Part shown: in pieces, positions 1 to 8,554 of the stretch
Layout of the letters: the number at the start of each line of letters is the position of its first letter
How positions within the stretch are numbered: the stretch's first letter is position 1
Source: Rhodocyclaceae bacterium
Lineage (GTDB): Bacteria; Pseudomonadota; Gammaproteobacteria; Burkholderiales; Rhodocyclaceae
DNA: 64,000 bases
Direction: 5' to 3'
Assembly (NCBI GenBank): GCA_026417115.1
Contig: JAOADW010000049.1
Location: 1 to 64,000 of the forward strand
Made by a program: the position numbers and the translations under genes
Notes under the pieces: model-generated
Databases searched by the model: none
Told to the model about the DNA's origin: nothing
The model's input: the letters and a program-made list of their open reading frames with translations, nothing else

Positions 1-303
1 GACCCCTACGGCATTCCAATCCCCCTGACGCCTCCTGCGCCACCGCCCGCGGTGCTGCTCCTGCCGCTCGTGGCGTTCGATGCCCAGGGCTATCGCCTGG
101 GGTATGGCGGCGGCTATTTCGACCGCACGCTCGCCGCCCTCACGCCTCGCCCGCTGACGATCGGCGTCGGCTATGCCGGCTGCGAAGTGGCCAGCATCCA
201 TCCTGCACCCCACGATATTCCACTCGACATGATCGTCACGGAAAGCTTCGTCAGGATGGGCGCGGCCAGTTCCTCACTCGTTCGAAACGCTGGCAGCGAA
301 TAA
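1..303 (+). CDS. ygfA: 5-formyltetrahydrofolate cyclo-ligase, C-terminal part (5' end outside window)
   Basis: This is the last 100 codons of a cytosolic 5-formyl-THF cyclo-ligase, which uses ATP to convert 5-formyl-THF into 5,10-methenyl-THF. The frame is open from base 1 (DPYGIPIPLTP) to the TAA at 301-303. The glycine-rich family signature GYRLGYGGGYFDR is visible and is followed by the usual C-terminal pattern with IPLDMIVTE. Its last 30 bases overlap the 3' end of the convergent patB gene. In many proteobacteria this gene follows zapA and the 6S RNA gene; that part would lie upstream of the window and cannot be checked here. The family call is firm; only the N-terminus is missing. Confidence 0.93.
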   Translation, partial: DPYGIPIPLTPPAPPPAVLLLPLVAFDAQGYRLGYGGGYFDRTLAALTPRPLTIGVGYAGCEVASIHPAPHDIPLDMIVTESFVRMGAASSSLVRNAGSE

Positions 304-1452
304 TTGGCGGCAGGCTTTCTCCATGCGCGCGAGCGCTTCTGCCAGCAGGCCGCGCGGCGTGCCAAAATTGAGTCGTACGAAGCGACGATAAGCGTCTGCC
401 GGCCCGAATGCCGCGCCCGCGGAAAGGCCGACGCCGGCTGCTTCGAAAAAAGCCGCGGGGTCAGGAACGGGCAGATCCCGACAATCGATCCAGGCGAGAA
501 ACCCCGCCTCGACGCGGCTCACCGAAAGGCCGGGCATCGCCGCGATCGCTTGTTCCACTTGCGCTGCCTGCGCCCGCAAGACTTCGATGAGCGCACAACG
601 CCAGGGCTCTCCTTCCCGTAGGGCCGCCTCGCACGCAGTCAGCCCCATCACATTGACATCCGGCACGATGCCTTTGGCCACGGCGCGAAATGCGTTGCGC
701 AAACCCTCATGGGGGATGATCGCATAGGCGCAGGCCAGTCCGGCGATGTTATAGGTCTTCGACGGCGCCATCAGCGTGATCGTCCGCTGTGCGAGCTCCG
801 GCGCAAGCGTCGCGAAAGGTTTGTGCCGACCGAGATGGGTGAGATCGCCATGAATCTCGTCCGAGACGACGACCCAATCGTATTTTTCGGCGAGGTGGGC
901 GATTTGCCAGAGCTCGGCTTCGTTCCAGACCCTCCCGACGGGATTGTGCGGATGACACAAAAGCAGCAGGCGCGCAGACTTCGCCAAGGCGGTGAGCGCG
1001 CAGAAATCCCATGTCCAGCTCTGGCCATATTCATCGCGCACGAGCGGCAGCGTGATGAGCTTGCGGCCAGCGGCGATGGGCGCGGATAGGAACGGCGGAT
1101 AGACGGGCGTGGCGGTGAGCACGCCATCGCCTGCAGCACCGACCGCGCGGCAGGCGACATGCAACGCGGGCACGAGTCCCGGCAGCCAGACCAGCCAGTG
1201 CGGATCGATCGCCCAGCCATAGGCTCGCCGACAATGCTCGAGGACGGCTTCGACCAAGGATGCGGTGGGTTGGCCATAGCCGAAGGCGCCGCTCTCTGCC
1301 CGCCTACGCAGGGCGTCGATCACCGCCGGCGGCGCGGCGAAATCCATGTCCGCGAGCGTGAGCGGAATCACGTCGCGTCCCGCAAAGCGCGACCAGCGCA
1401 CCGAATCGGCCGCATGCACGGGGGTAGCGAAGTCGAAGTCGCGTTCAGCCAA
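274..1452 (-). CDS. patB: PatB/MalY-type PLP-dependent C-S lyase (cystathionine beta-lyase family aminotransferase)
   Basis: This is a 392-residue fold-type I PLP enzyme of the MalY/PatB branch, which cleaves C-S bonds of cystathionine-like substrates to release a thiol, pyruvate and ammonia. The N-terminus (FDFATP...DSVRW...LADMDF) is typical of PatB. The aminotransferase landmarks are CHPHNPVGRVW near 166-176, the SDEIHGDL motif with the cofactor-binding Asp near 198, and the Schiff-base Lys in APSKTYNIAGL (K232). Translation appears to start at a TTG at 1452, which overlaps the ilvA stop by 8 bases, so translation is probably coupled to ilvA. The 3' end overlaps the cyclo-ligase gene by 30 bases. 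The exact substrate is not shown by sequence; a broader aminotransferase role is possible. Confidence 0.88.
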   Translation of the reverse strand: MAERDFDFATPVHAADSVRWSRFAGRDVIPLTLADMDFAAPPAVIDALRRRAESGAFGYGQPTASLVEAVLEHCRRAYGWAIDPHWLVWLPGLVPALHVACRAVGAAGDGVLTATPVYPPFLSAPIAAGRKLITLPLVRDEYGQSWTWDFCALTALAKSARLLLLCHPHNPVGRVWNEAELWQIAHLAEKYDWVVVSDEIHGDLTHLGRHKPFATLAPELAQRTITLMAPSKTYNIAGLACAYAIIPHEGLRNAFRAVAKGIVPDVNVMGLTACEAALREGEPWRCALIEVLRAQAAQVEQAIAAMPGLSVSRVEAGFLAWIDCRDLPVPDPAAFFEAAGVGLSAGAAFGPADAYRRFVRLNFGTPRGLLAEALARMEKACRQLFAASVSNE

Positions 1453-2950
1453 GGAACAATCGGTAAGCAGGATTGTGCGTTTCTTCCCAATAACGGTAGC
1501 CGAGATTTTTCAGGAACGCGCGAAACGCCTTCATCTCGGCAGCAGGCACCTGCATGCCGACCAGCACGCGGCCGTAATCGGCGCCATGGTTGCGATAGTG
1601 GAAAAGCGAGATGTTCCAGCCTGCGCTCATCTTGTCGAGGAAATTCATGAGCGCGCCCGGCCGCTCCGGAAATTCGAAGCGATAGAGGATCTCGTCGGAA
1701 ACCTGGGGGGCATGTCCGCCCACCATGTGGCGGATGTGCAGCTTCGCCATCTCGTCGTCGGTAAGATCGAGCGTCGGATAGCCATGCCGGCGCAACATTT
1801 GCGCGAGCCGATTCGCTTCTTGCCGATCATGCACCTGGATGCCGACGAAGACGTGCGCTTCGCGGCTGTCATGATAGCGATAGTTGAACTCGGTGATGTT
1901 GCGGTTGCCGATTAGGGCCACGAATTTTTTGTAGCTGCCAGGCCGCTCGGGCAGCGTGACGGCGAACACCGCCTCGCGCTGTTCGCCGACTTCGGCGCGC
2001 TCCGCGACGAAACGCAGGCGGTCGAAATTGATGTTGGCGCCGGAAGCGATGGCGATCAGCGTCTTGTCCTTCGCGCGCGTGGCCTTGGCCCAGGCCTTGG
2101 CGCCTGCAACGCCCAAGGCGCCCGCCGGCTCGAGGATCGAGCGCGTATCCTCGAATACATCCTTGATCGCGGCGCAGATCGCATCGGTGTCCACCAGCAC
2201 CATCTCATCGACATATTGCTGGCAAAGGCGAAAGGTTTCCTCGCCCACGAGCTTGACCGCCGCGCCGTCGGCGAAAAGACCAACCTGTTCGAGCTTGACG
2301 CGTTTGCCCGCGGCGAGCGACTTGGCCATGGCGTCGGCATCGACCGCCTCGACGCCGATGATTTTCGTTTGCGGGCGCAGGCGTTTGACATAAGCGGCAA
2401 TGCCTGCGATCAGGCCGCCGCCGCCAACGCCGCAAAAGATCGCATCGATGGGCTCCGCATGCTGGCGCAGGATCTCCATGCCGATCGTGCCCTGGCCGGC
2501 GATCACGTCGGGGTCGTCGAAAGGATGGACGAAGGCGAGCCTTTCGCTCTTTTCGATTCTCAGGGCTTCGGTAAAGGCTGCATCGAACGAATCCCCATGG
2601 AGCACCACTTCGGCGCCGCGTTTTTTTACCGCCTCGATCTTGATCGCAGGCGTGGTCACCGGCATCACGATGACGGCGCGCAGGCCCTGGCGTTGCGCAG
2701 CGAGCGCCACGCCCTGGGCGTGGTTGCCCGCGGAAGCGCAGATCACGCCTCGTTTCTTCTGCGCAGCCGACAAATGGGCGATCTTGTTGTAGGCCCCACG
2801 CAGCTTGAAGGAAAACACCGGCTGCATGTCCTCGCGCTTGAGCAGCACGCGGTTGCCGCAACGCGCCGACAAATTGGGCGCAAGCTCCAAAGGCGATTCC
2901 ACCGCGACATCATAGACGCGGGCGTTCAAGATGCGTTCCAGATAATCCAT
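1445..2950 (-). CDS. ilvA: Threonine ammonia-lyase, biosynthetic (threonine deaminase)
   Basis: This cytosolic enzyme deaminates threonine to 2-oxobutanoate, the first committed step of isoleucine synthesis. At 501 residues it has the full biosynthetic length: a fold-type II PLP domain (roughly 1-320), with the cofactor Lys in [10 protein letters not shown] (K49) and the glycine-rich phosphate loop [10 protein letters not shown], followed by two ACT-like regulatory domains (each introduced by a LPERPGSY / FPERPGAL type segment) that bind isoleucine or valine. This separates it from the short catabolic TdcB type. It starts at ATG 2950. A purine-rich GGGAGG lies about 12 bases upstream, inside a strong hairpin (separate entry). 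It is followed directly by patB, with an 8-base overlap. Confidence 0.96.
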   Translation of the reverse strand: MDYLERILNARVYDVAVESPLELAPNLSARCGNRVLLKREDMQPVFSFKLRGAYNKIAHLSAAQKKRGVICASAGNHAQGVALAAQRQGLRAVIVMPVTTPAIKIEAVKKRGAEVVLHGDSFDAAFTEALRIEKSERLAFVHPFDDPDVIAGQGTIGMEILRQHAEPIDAIFCGVGGGGLIAGIAAYVKRLRPQTKIIGVEAVDADAMAKSLAAGKRVKLEQVGLFADGAAVKLVGEETFRLCQQYVDEMVLVDTDAICAAIKDVFEDTRSILEPAGALGVAGAKAWAKATRAKDKTLIAIASGANINFDRLRFVAERAEVGEQREAVFAVTLPERPGSYKKFVALIGNRNITEFNYRYHDSREAHVFVGIQVHDRQEANRLAQMLRRHGYPTLDLTDDEMAKLHIRHMVGGHAPQVSDEILYRFEFPERPGALMNFLDKMSAGWNISLFHYRNHGADYGRVLVGMQVPAAEMKAFRAFLKNLGYRYWEETHNPAYRLFLG

Positions 2951-3383
2951 GCCGCCGCCAATCCTCCCATGTCGACCAAGTCTGGAAGGTTATCATGGGA
3001 GAAGGGGTTTTCGTGTCTCTGCAAAGGCGGAATGCCTAGGCCTCTTCTTTCTCGCTTGCGCCGCCCCTCTATGTCCTTCCCCGCCTTGCCAGAAAACCCT
3101 GACGTGGCAAGCAGGGACGCCTCTGAGCGCGACGCTTTGCACCCTGAGGGCCTCGGTTTTGGGTCGTTGGCTTTCCACGCCGATCGACGTTGCGCTGCGC
3201 GGTGGAGCCCCCCCAACCCCCCCACGCTTCCCGTGGGGTGCAAGCCGTTTCTTGCAATGCGCAGTGCTTGGACGTAGGAAAGCGCTGCCAGCGCTCTACC
3301 GCTCAACGCGCCTTAGCGCCGGGAAAGCGGGAATTGCCACGCGCTCGGGTAGAATCTTTTGCTCTGCAACAAGGTCCGCCGCC
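2951..3383. other. 433-base intergenic region between divergent ilvA and dld-type gene, rich in hairpins
   Basis: No convincing gene lies here; the short open frames on both strands have no family features. Beyond the ilvA hairpin there are four strong inverted repeats: CTTGCCA/TGGCAAG (3085-3111), CCCCACG/CGTGGGG with a five-base loop (3220-3238), TGCAAG/CTTGCA directly after it (3239-3256), and AGCGCT-GCC-AGCGCT (3281-3295). Two C-runs flank 3207-3223. A -10-like TAGAAT at 3350-3355 with no good -35, followed by AAGG near 3371, precedes the rightward gene. The block could be a structured small RNA, an interspersed repeat, or an extended leader. I could not match it to a known RNA family. 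Confidence 0.4.
2964..3001 (-). promoter_or_regulatory. Hairpin that would sequester the ilvA ribosome-binding site
   Basis: An 8-base perfect inverted repeat (CTCCCATG at 2964-2971 and CATGGGAG at 2994-3001, 22-base loop) lies in the ilvA 5' leader. In the ilvA mRNA, the 3' arm carries GGGAGG, the only good Shine-Dalgarno-like sequence before the ATG at 2950, so folding would block ribosome access. The repeat is seen directly; the regulatory role is inference. Confidence 0.4.
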
Positions 3384-6300
3384 ATGATCGAAGCCGCCCC
3401 CTGCGCCCGCGCTGAGCAGGCAAGCCCGGCAACAGAGCCCCGACTGCGCGAGATCCCCTACAACACGACATCGTTTTCCGACCGCGAAATCGTGATTCGC
3501 CTGCTGGGGGAAGAAGCGTGGTCGTTGCTTTGCACCCTGCGCAGCCAACGCGTCACGGGCCGCTCGGCGAGAATGCTCTTCGAGGTGCTCGGCGATATCT
3601 GGGTCGTTCGCCGCAATCCTTACCTCGAAGAGGATTTGCTCGCCAATCCCAAGCGGCGGCGCTTGCTCATCGACGCGCTGCACCACCGGCTGGCGGAAAT
3701 CGAAAAACGACGTCAGGGCAATGCCTTGGTCGCCAGGCTCCTGACCCTGGCCCATCAAGCCGTGGCCGAGTTTTCCGCCTGGTTCGGAGAAACGCAGGCG
3801 CTGCGCGAAAAAATTTTCACGCGCTTAGCGCGCCACACCCGGCGCGACAACATTCGTGTCGATCCCCTTGCGCGCATCAGCCACGTCACTGACGCCACCG
3901 ACTGGCGCGTCGAATACCCTTTCGTCGTGCTCACGCCCGATACGGAAGCCGAGATCGCGCCGCTTGTACGCGCGCTCATCGAACTCGACCTCACCATCAT
4001 CCCGCGCGGCGGCGGCACTGGCTATACCGGCGGCGCCGTGCCGTTGGACGCAAGATCGGCGGTGATCAACACCGAGAAGCTCACCGAACTGGGCCCCATC
4101 GTCTGGAAGCGCCTGCCTGGCCTCGCGCATCCCGTGCCCACGCTCGCCACGGGCGCCGGCGTCGTCACCCGCCGCGCCATGGAAGCAGCAGAAGCCGAAG
4201 GACTCGTCTTTGCCTGCGACCCGACGTCTGCGGACGCTTCCACGATCGGCGGCAACATCGCGATGAACGCGGGCGGCAAGAAGGCCGTGCTCTGGGGCAC
4301 CGCCCTCGACAACCTGGCGTCTTGGCGCATGGTCATGCCAGATGGCGCCTGGCTCGAAGTCGAGCGGGAAAATCACAACCTCGGCAAGATCCATGAGCAA
4401 GAAACCGTGGTCTTTCGCATCAAGCGCCTCGACGACGCCGGGCGAACGCTGCACGAGGAGCGGCTTTCCATTCCGGGCAGCCGCTTCCGCAGGGCAGGGC
4501 TGGGCAAGGACGTCACCGACAAGTTTCTTGCCGGCCTGCCCGGCGTGCAGAAGGAAGGCTGCGACGGCATCATTACCTCGGCGGTCTGGGTGCTGCACAA
4601 GATGCCCCCGATCGCGCGCACCTTCTGCCTCGAATTTTTCGGCTCCGTCGCGGAAGCCGTGCCCGCCATCGTCGAGATCACCGATTACTTCAAGGCCGAC
4701 GGCGCTGGACGTGCAGCCGGCGTATGGCTAGCAGGCCTCGAACACCTCGACGAGCGCTACGTCAAAGCCGTCGGCTATGCGACGAAAGCCAAGCGCCACG
4801 GCCGGCCGAAGATGGTGTTGATCGGCGATCTCGTCGGCGACGACGAAGCCGCAGTGATGCGCGCCGCCTCCGAAGTCGTGCGCATGGCCGCGCGCCGAGG
4901 CGGCGAAGGCTTCATTGCCGTCTCAGCGGAGAAACGCAAGGAATTCTGGCTCGACCGCGCCCGCACCGCCGCCATTTCCCGCCACACCAACGCCTTCAAG
5001 ATCAATGAAGACGTCGTGATCCCGCTGCCACGCATGGCAGAGTATTGCGATGGCATCGAGCGCATCAACATCGAGCTTTCACTGGTCAACAAGATCGCGC
5101 TTGCCGATGCGCTCGCGGAATTTTTCCGCGGCGATCTGCCGCTGGACGCCGGCGAAGCCGGCGACCTGCCGCATGAAGAGCTGATCGGCGATCGGCGTGC
5201 GGCCGCATTGGCCCTGATCGCGGAAGTGCGCGCACGCTGGCAAAGCTATCTCGATCACCTCGATGACGCACGGCTTGCCGGCGAGGAGGCGCCGGCCGAC
5301 ACCCCCTCGGTGTTCCGGCGCCTGCAAAACCATACATTGCGCGCATCCTGGAAACGGGAATTGCGTGATCCCCTGACGGAGCTTTTCTCCGGCGCTGCGT
5401 TTCGCCCCGTGCTCGAAGCGATGCGCGCGATCCATCGACGCATCTTGCGCCGCCGCCTCTTCGTCGCCCTGCACATGCACGCCGGCGACGGCAACGTGCA
5501 CACCAACATCCCCGTCAATTCCGACGACTACCTGATGCTGCAAACCGCTTACCGCACGGTAGAGCGCATCATGGCGTTGGCGAAAAGGCTCGGCGGCGTG
5601 ATCTCCGGAGAACATGGCATTGGCATCACCAAGCTCGAATTTCTAGAGCCCGAGGAGATCGAGCCCTTCCGCGCCTACAAACAGCGTATCGACCCGAACG
5701 GCCGCTTCAATCGCGGCAAGCTCTTGCCGGGCGCCGACTTGCGCAACGCTTACACGCCCTCGTTCGCCTTGCTCGGCATCGAATCCCTGATCATGGAGCA
5801 ATCGGAGATCGGCGCGATCTCCGACATGGTGAAAAGCTGTTTGCGTTGCGGCAAATGCAAGCCGGTCTGCACCACCCACGTGCCGCGCGCGAATCTCCTT
5901 TACAGCCCGCGCAACAAGATCCTGGGCGTTGGCCTGCTCATCGACGCCTTTCTCTACGAAGAGCAGACGCGTCGCGGCGTCTCGATGCGCCATTTCGCAG
6001 AATTCGGCGACATCGCCGACCACTGCACGGTTTGCCATCGCTGCGAAAAGCCTTGTCCGGTGGACATCGATTTCGGCGATGTCTCCATCGCGATGCGCAA
6101 CTTCCTCCGCCGAAGCGGCCGCTTTCGCCCCTCGCCGGCTGCCAAGCTCGCCATGGCTTATCTCTCGGCCACCGATCCCGCCACCCTCAAGGCGATCAAA
6201 ACCGGCATGATCGATTTCGGCTATCGCGCACAACGCCTCGCTCATGCCATCGCCAAGAAGGTGGGGCTGTTCCAAGGCACGCTGCGCCAGCCGCCGGCAA

Positions 6301-7244
6301 CGGTTGGGCGGCCTAAACCGGTTGCGCAAGTGATTCACTTTCTCAACCGGCCTCTGCCTGCCATAGCGCCACGCCAGACGGTGCGGCAACTGCTCGATCT
6401 CGAAGATGCGCGCCTGATTCCCGTGATCCGTGACCCCCAGCGCCCCGCCGAAGAATGCGAAGCCGTCTTTTATTTCCCTGGCTGTGGTTCGGAACGTTTA
6501 TTTTCCCAGATCGGCCTCGCAGTCCTCGCCATGCTCTGGCATAGCGGCGCAACCGCGGTGTTGCCGCCGGGTTACCTCTGCTGCGGCTATCCGCAAAACG
6601 CGGCGGGCGAACAAGCCCTCAGCGCCCGCATCACGACCCAGAATCGCGTGCTCTTCCATCGCGTCGCCAACACCCTCAACTATCTCGACATCAAGACCGT
6701 GATCGTCTCTTGCGGCACTTGTCTGGATCAGCTCGAGCACTATGAATTCGACAAGATCTTTCCAGGCTGCCGCGTGCTCGACATCCATGAATACCTCCTC
6801 GAGCGGGGCATCCATCTTCCCGCCGCGTCGGGAGCGCGCTATCTCTATCATGATCCCTGTCATACGCCGATCAAGCGGCAAGCCGGCAAGGAAGTCGCCG
6901 CGAAATTGCTTTCCGCTTCCGTCGCGCTCTCGGATCGCTGCTGTGGCGAGGCGGGCACTTTCGCCGCCGCGCGCCCGGACATTGCGACCCAAACGCGTTT
7001 TCGCAAAGAAGAGGAAATCGCCGCCAATCTCGCGCGACTCCATCCGCAAGGCGTCCCCCCGAAGACGAAGATCCTCACAAGCTGCCCTTCTTGTCTGCAA
7101 GGGCTGTCACGCTACGAGGAAGATCAGCCCATCGAGGCCGACTACATCGTCATCGAACTCGCGCGACGCCTGCTCGGCGAAGACTGGCTTTCTGTCTATC
7201 TCTCGCGCGTGCGCGCCGGCGGCATAGAGCGCATCCTGTTGTAA
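3384..7244 (+). CDS. FAD-linked oxidoreductase / Fe-S / CCG-domain fusion (D-lactate or D-2-hydroxyacid dehydrogenase type)
   Basis: This is a 1286-residue membrane-associated-type dehydrogenase combining in one chain what GlcD/GlcF or Dld/LldE-like systems split. After an N-terminal domain of about 200 residues (DUF3683 type) comes an FAD-binding PCMH domain ([17 protein letters not shown]), an FAD-oxidase C-terminal domain ([24 protein letters not shown]), two 4Fe-4S clusters ([11 protein letters not shown] near 819-829 and [11 protein letters not shown] near 881-891), then two cysteine-rich CCG domains (LCCGYPQN near 1066, RCCGEAGTF near 1186). Such fusions oxidise D-lactate or other D-2-hydroxyacids and pass electrons to quinone; the exact substrate is unknown. 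ATG 3384 is preferred: it has AAGG upstream, and the open frame further upstream lacks protein-like character. Confidence 0.88.
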   Translation: MIEAAPCARAEQASPATEPRLREIPYNTTSFSDREIVIRLLGEEAWSLLCTLRSQRVTGRSARMLFEVLGDIWVVRRNPYLEEDLLANPKRRRLLIDALHHRLAEIEKRRQGNALVARLLTLAHQAVAEFSAWFGETQALREKIFTRLARHTRRDNIRVDPLARISHVTDATDWRVEYPFVVLTPDTEAEIAPLVRALIELDLTIIPRGGGTGYTGGAVPLDARSAVINTEKLTELGPIVWKRLPGLAHPVPTLATGAGVVTRRAMEAAEAEGLVFACDPTSADASTIGGNIAMNAGGKKAVLWGTALDNLASWRMVMPDGAWLEVERENHNLGKIHEQETVVFRIKRLDDAGRTLHEERLSIPGSRFRRAGLGKDVTDKFLAGLPGVQKEGCDGIITSAVWVLHKMPPIARTFCLEFFGSVAEAVPAIVEITDYFKADGAGRAAGVWLAGLEHLDERYVKAVGYATKAKRHGRPKMVLIGDLVGDDEAAVMRAASEVVRMAARRGGEGFIAVSAEKRKEFWLDRARTAAISRHTNAFKINEDVVIPLPRMAEYCDGIERINIELSLVNKIALADALAEFFRGDLPLDAGEAGDLPHEELIGDRRAAALALIAEVRARWQSYLDHLDDARLAGEEAPADTPSVFRRLQNHTLRASWKRELRDPLTELFSGAAFRPVLEAMRAIHRRILRRRLFVALHMHAGDGNVHTNIPVNSDDYLMLQTAYRTVERIMALAKRLGGVISGEHGIGITKLEFLEPEEIEPFRAYKQRIDPNGRFNRGKLLPGADLRNAYTPSFALLGIESLIMEQSEIGAISDMVKSCLRCGKCKPVCTTHVPRANLLYSPRNKILGVGLLIDAFLYEEQTRRGVSMRHFAEFGDIADHCTVCHRCEKPCPVDIDFGDVSIAMRNFLRRSGRFRPSPAAKLAMAYLSATDPATLKAIKTGMIDFGYRAQRLAHAIAKKVGLFQGTLRQPPATVGRPKPVAQVIHFLNRPLPAIAPRQTVRQLLDLEDARLIPVIRDPQRPAEECEAVFYFPGCGSERLFSQIGLAVLAMLWHSGATAVLPPGYLCCGYPQNAAGEQALSARITTQNRVLFHRVANTLNYLDIKTVIVSCGTCLDQLEHYEFDKIFPGCRVLDIHEYLLERGIHLPAASGARYLYHDPCHTPIKRQAGKEVAAKLLSASVALSDRCCGEAGTFAAARPDIATQTRFRKEEEIAANLARLHPQGVPPKTKILTSCPSCLQGLSRYEEDQPIEADYIVIELARRLLGEDWLSVYLSRVRAGGIERILL

Positions 7245-7245
7245 A

Positions 7246-7707
7246 TCAGCGCATGATGTCCTCGAGTGCGTCGACCACCATCGAGGTTCCGATCGCAATC
7301 AAGAGGATATCGCCGGCCACGCGCACATAACGGTGCCGGGGCGGAGGGGGAGGCAGTCGCACGAGCACCTCCCTGGGCAGATCATAGACGACGATGCCCG
7401 ACGGCAAGGGTTCGCCAATCCGCCATTTCTTTGCCTGACCGGGTGGCAGACAACCATTCTTTTTCTTTGCAAGCCCAGGAGGACAATGGCCGGCCCGGAT
7501 CTGTGCACCATAGTAGTCGCGGAGCATATGGCGATGCTCCTCGGTGAAGCGGAAATCGATCCCTCCTTCGCCGCGCCTTTGGCCTTCGTCGCGATGTTCA
7601 TGCCGATGCTTTTCCCCTTTTGGCGGCTTGCCGTCGGCCCAGTCAGGTTTGGCCGCGTAGGCGGGACTGAGGAAAAAACACAAAGCCAAAAGCGGTGCGA
7701 GTTTCAT
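7246..7707 (-). CDS. Secreted RcnB/CigR-family-like protein
   Basis: This 153-residue protein has a clear signal peptide (MKLAPLLALCFFLSPAYAAKPDW, cleavage near the second AAK/AYA). A charged segment rich in His, Lys, Arg and Glu follows, then the motif HCPPGLAKKKNGCLPPGQAKKW and a C-terminal hydrophobic stretch VRVAGDILLIAIGTSMVVDAL. The CPPGLAKK...GCLPPGQAKK pattern with a terminal hydrophobic anchor is shared by RcnB-like periplasmic proteins and the CigR group; in E. coli RcnB affects nickel/cobalt homeostasis. Start ATG 7707 has GGGAG just upstream; an earlier in-frame start would bury the signal peptide. The stop lies two bases from the end of the convergent fusion dehydrogenase gene. 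The specific role is unknown. Confidence 0.65.
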   Translation of the reverse strand: MKLAPLLALCFFLSPAYAAKPDWADGKPPKGEKHRHEHRDEGQRRGEGGIDFRFTEEHRHMLRDYYGAQIRAGHCPPGLAKKKNGCLPPGQAKKWRIGEPLPSGIVVYDLPREVLVRLPPPPPRHRYVRVAGDILLIAIGTSMVVDALEDIMR

Positions 7708-7738
7708 TGATTTTCTCCCTCGGTTTCGATCATGAGCC

Positions 7739-8080
7739 CTATAACGCACAGGCCGCCCAGCCGGTTGAAAGATCGAGCATGAGCACGATCTCTGCATATT
7801 CCGGTTCCGGCGTCAAGGGTGTCGGATCATCGACGCAGGCGCAGCCCACGGTAAGTCCCGAAAAGAACGCACCCACGCGCAAGAGAACGCGCCCATCCGC
7901 TTCCTCGGCGGAGATCAGCATCACCTCGAGGGTTTCCGGCATGGCCATGTTGGTCTTCGCCAGCCAGCGTTCCAGCGGCAAGGCGTGGGCTTTCCTGCGC
8001 AACTCTTCCTTGAGGATCGCTGCGAATTCAGGACGGCCCCAGGCGTTTCGGCTCTGCGGGAGATACACGGTCGCTTCCAT
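7739..8080 (-). CDS. Conserved-looking hypothetical protein, 113 residues
   Basis: I do not recognise this protein. It starts MEATVYLPQSR, has an amphipathic stretch (FAAILKEELRRKAHALPLERWL) and ends in a hydrophobic, cysteine-containing segment (LTVGCACVDDPTPL...IVLMLDLSTGWAACAL). There is no signal peptide and no known catalytic motif. ATG 8080 is chosen; a GTG at 8104 would add eight residues and leave only three bases to the divergent yjbQ start at 8108, so the two genes share a very short control region. It lies just upstream of the RcnB-like gene on the same strand, about 30 bases away, and may be co-transcribed with it. Confidence 0.55.
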   Translation of the reverse strand: MEATVYLPQSRNAWGRPEFAAILKEELRRKAHALPLERWLAKTNMAMPETLEVMLISAEEADGRVLLRVGAFFSGLTVGCACVDDPTPLTPEPEYAEIVLMLDLSTGWAACAL

Positions 8081-8107
8081 CCATGCAAGAATACTCGGAT
8101 GCACGCG

Positions 8108-8518
8108 ATGAGCAAAATCCTAGTCGTCGCCACCACCGGGCGCGGCTTCTACGAATTCACCGAATCGGCGCGTCGTTTCGTCGCCGAATCCGGCATTCGC
8201 ACAGGGCTTCTCACCCTTTTTTGCCGCCACACCTCAGCTTCGCTCCTCATCCAGGAAAACGCCGACCCTGACGTGCGGCATGATCTCGAAACCTTCCTGA
8301 GCCGCCTCGCGCCCGATGGCCAACCGCATTGGCGCCATACGCAGGAAGGGCCGGACGACATGTCGGCGCACATTCGCAGCGCCCTGACCCAAACATCTCT
8401 CACCGTTCCCGTCGCCGACTACGCCCTCGCCCTAGGCGCCTGGCAGGGGCTCTACCTCTGGGAACACCGCACACAGCCGCACCGCCGCGAGATTCTGCTC
8501 TCGCTCATCGGCGCTTGA
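8108..8518 (+). CDS. yjbQ: YjbQ / UPF0047 family protein (secondary thiamine-phosphate synthase type)
   Basis: This small cytosolic protein of 136 residues belongs to the YjbQ family. Members show weak thiamine-phosphate synthase activity in vitro, but their true role is unsettled. The family signature CRHTSASLLIQENADPDVRHDL is nearly complete, followed by HWRHTQEGPDDMSAHIRSAL and the C-terminal GLYLWEHRTQPHRREI pattern carrying the conserved His residues. ATG 8108 matches the family N-terminus (MSKILVVATTGRGFYEFT); an ATG three codons earlier (8099) is possible. thiC and thiSG lie about 46-51 kb away in the window, so any thiamine link is not supported by operon structure. Confidence 0.85.
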   Translation: MSKILVVATTGRGFYEFTESARRFVAESGIRTGLLTLFCRHTSASLLIQENADPDVRHDLETFLSRLAPDGQPHWRHTQEGPDDMSAHIRSALTQTSLTVPVADYALALGAWQGLYLWEHRTQPHRREILLSLIGA

Positions 8519-8554
8519 TCGAGGCCAAGGCATACGCGCTCTTCCTGACCGAGA

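Noticed and set aside
2951..3383. 6S RNA gene (ssrS) near the ygfA homologue
   Set aside because: ssrS lies upstream of ygfA, not beyond ilvA; the closing stem and central bubble of 6S could not be drawn here.
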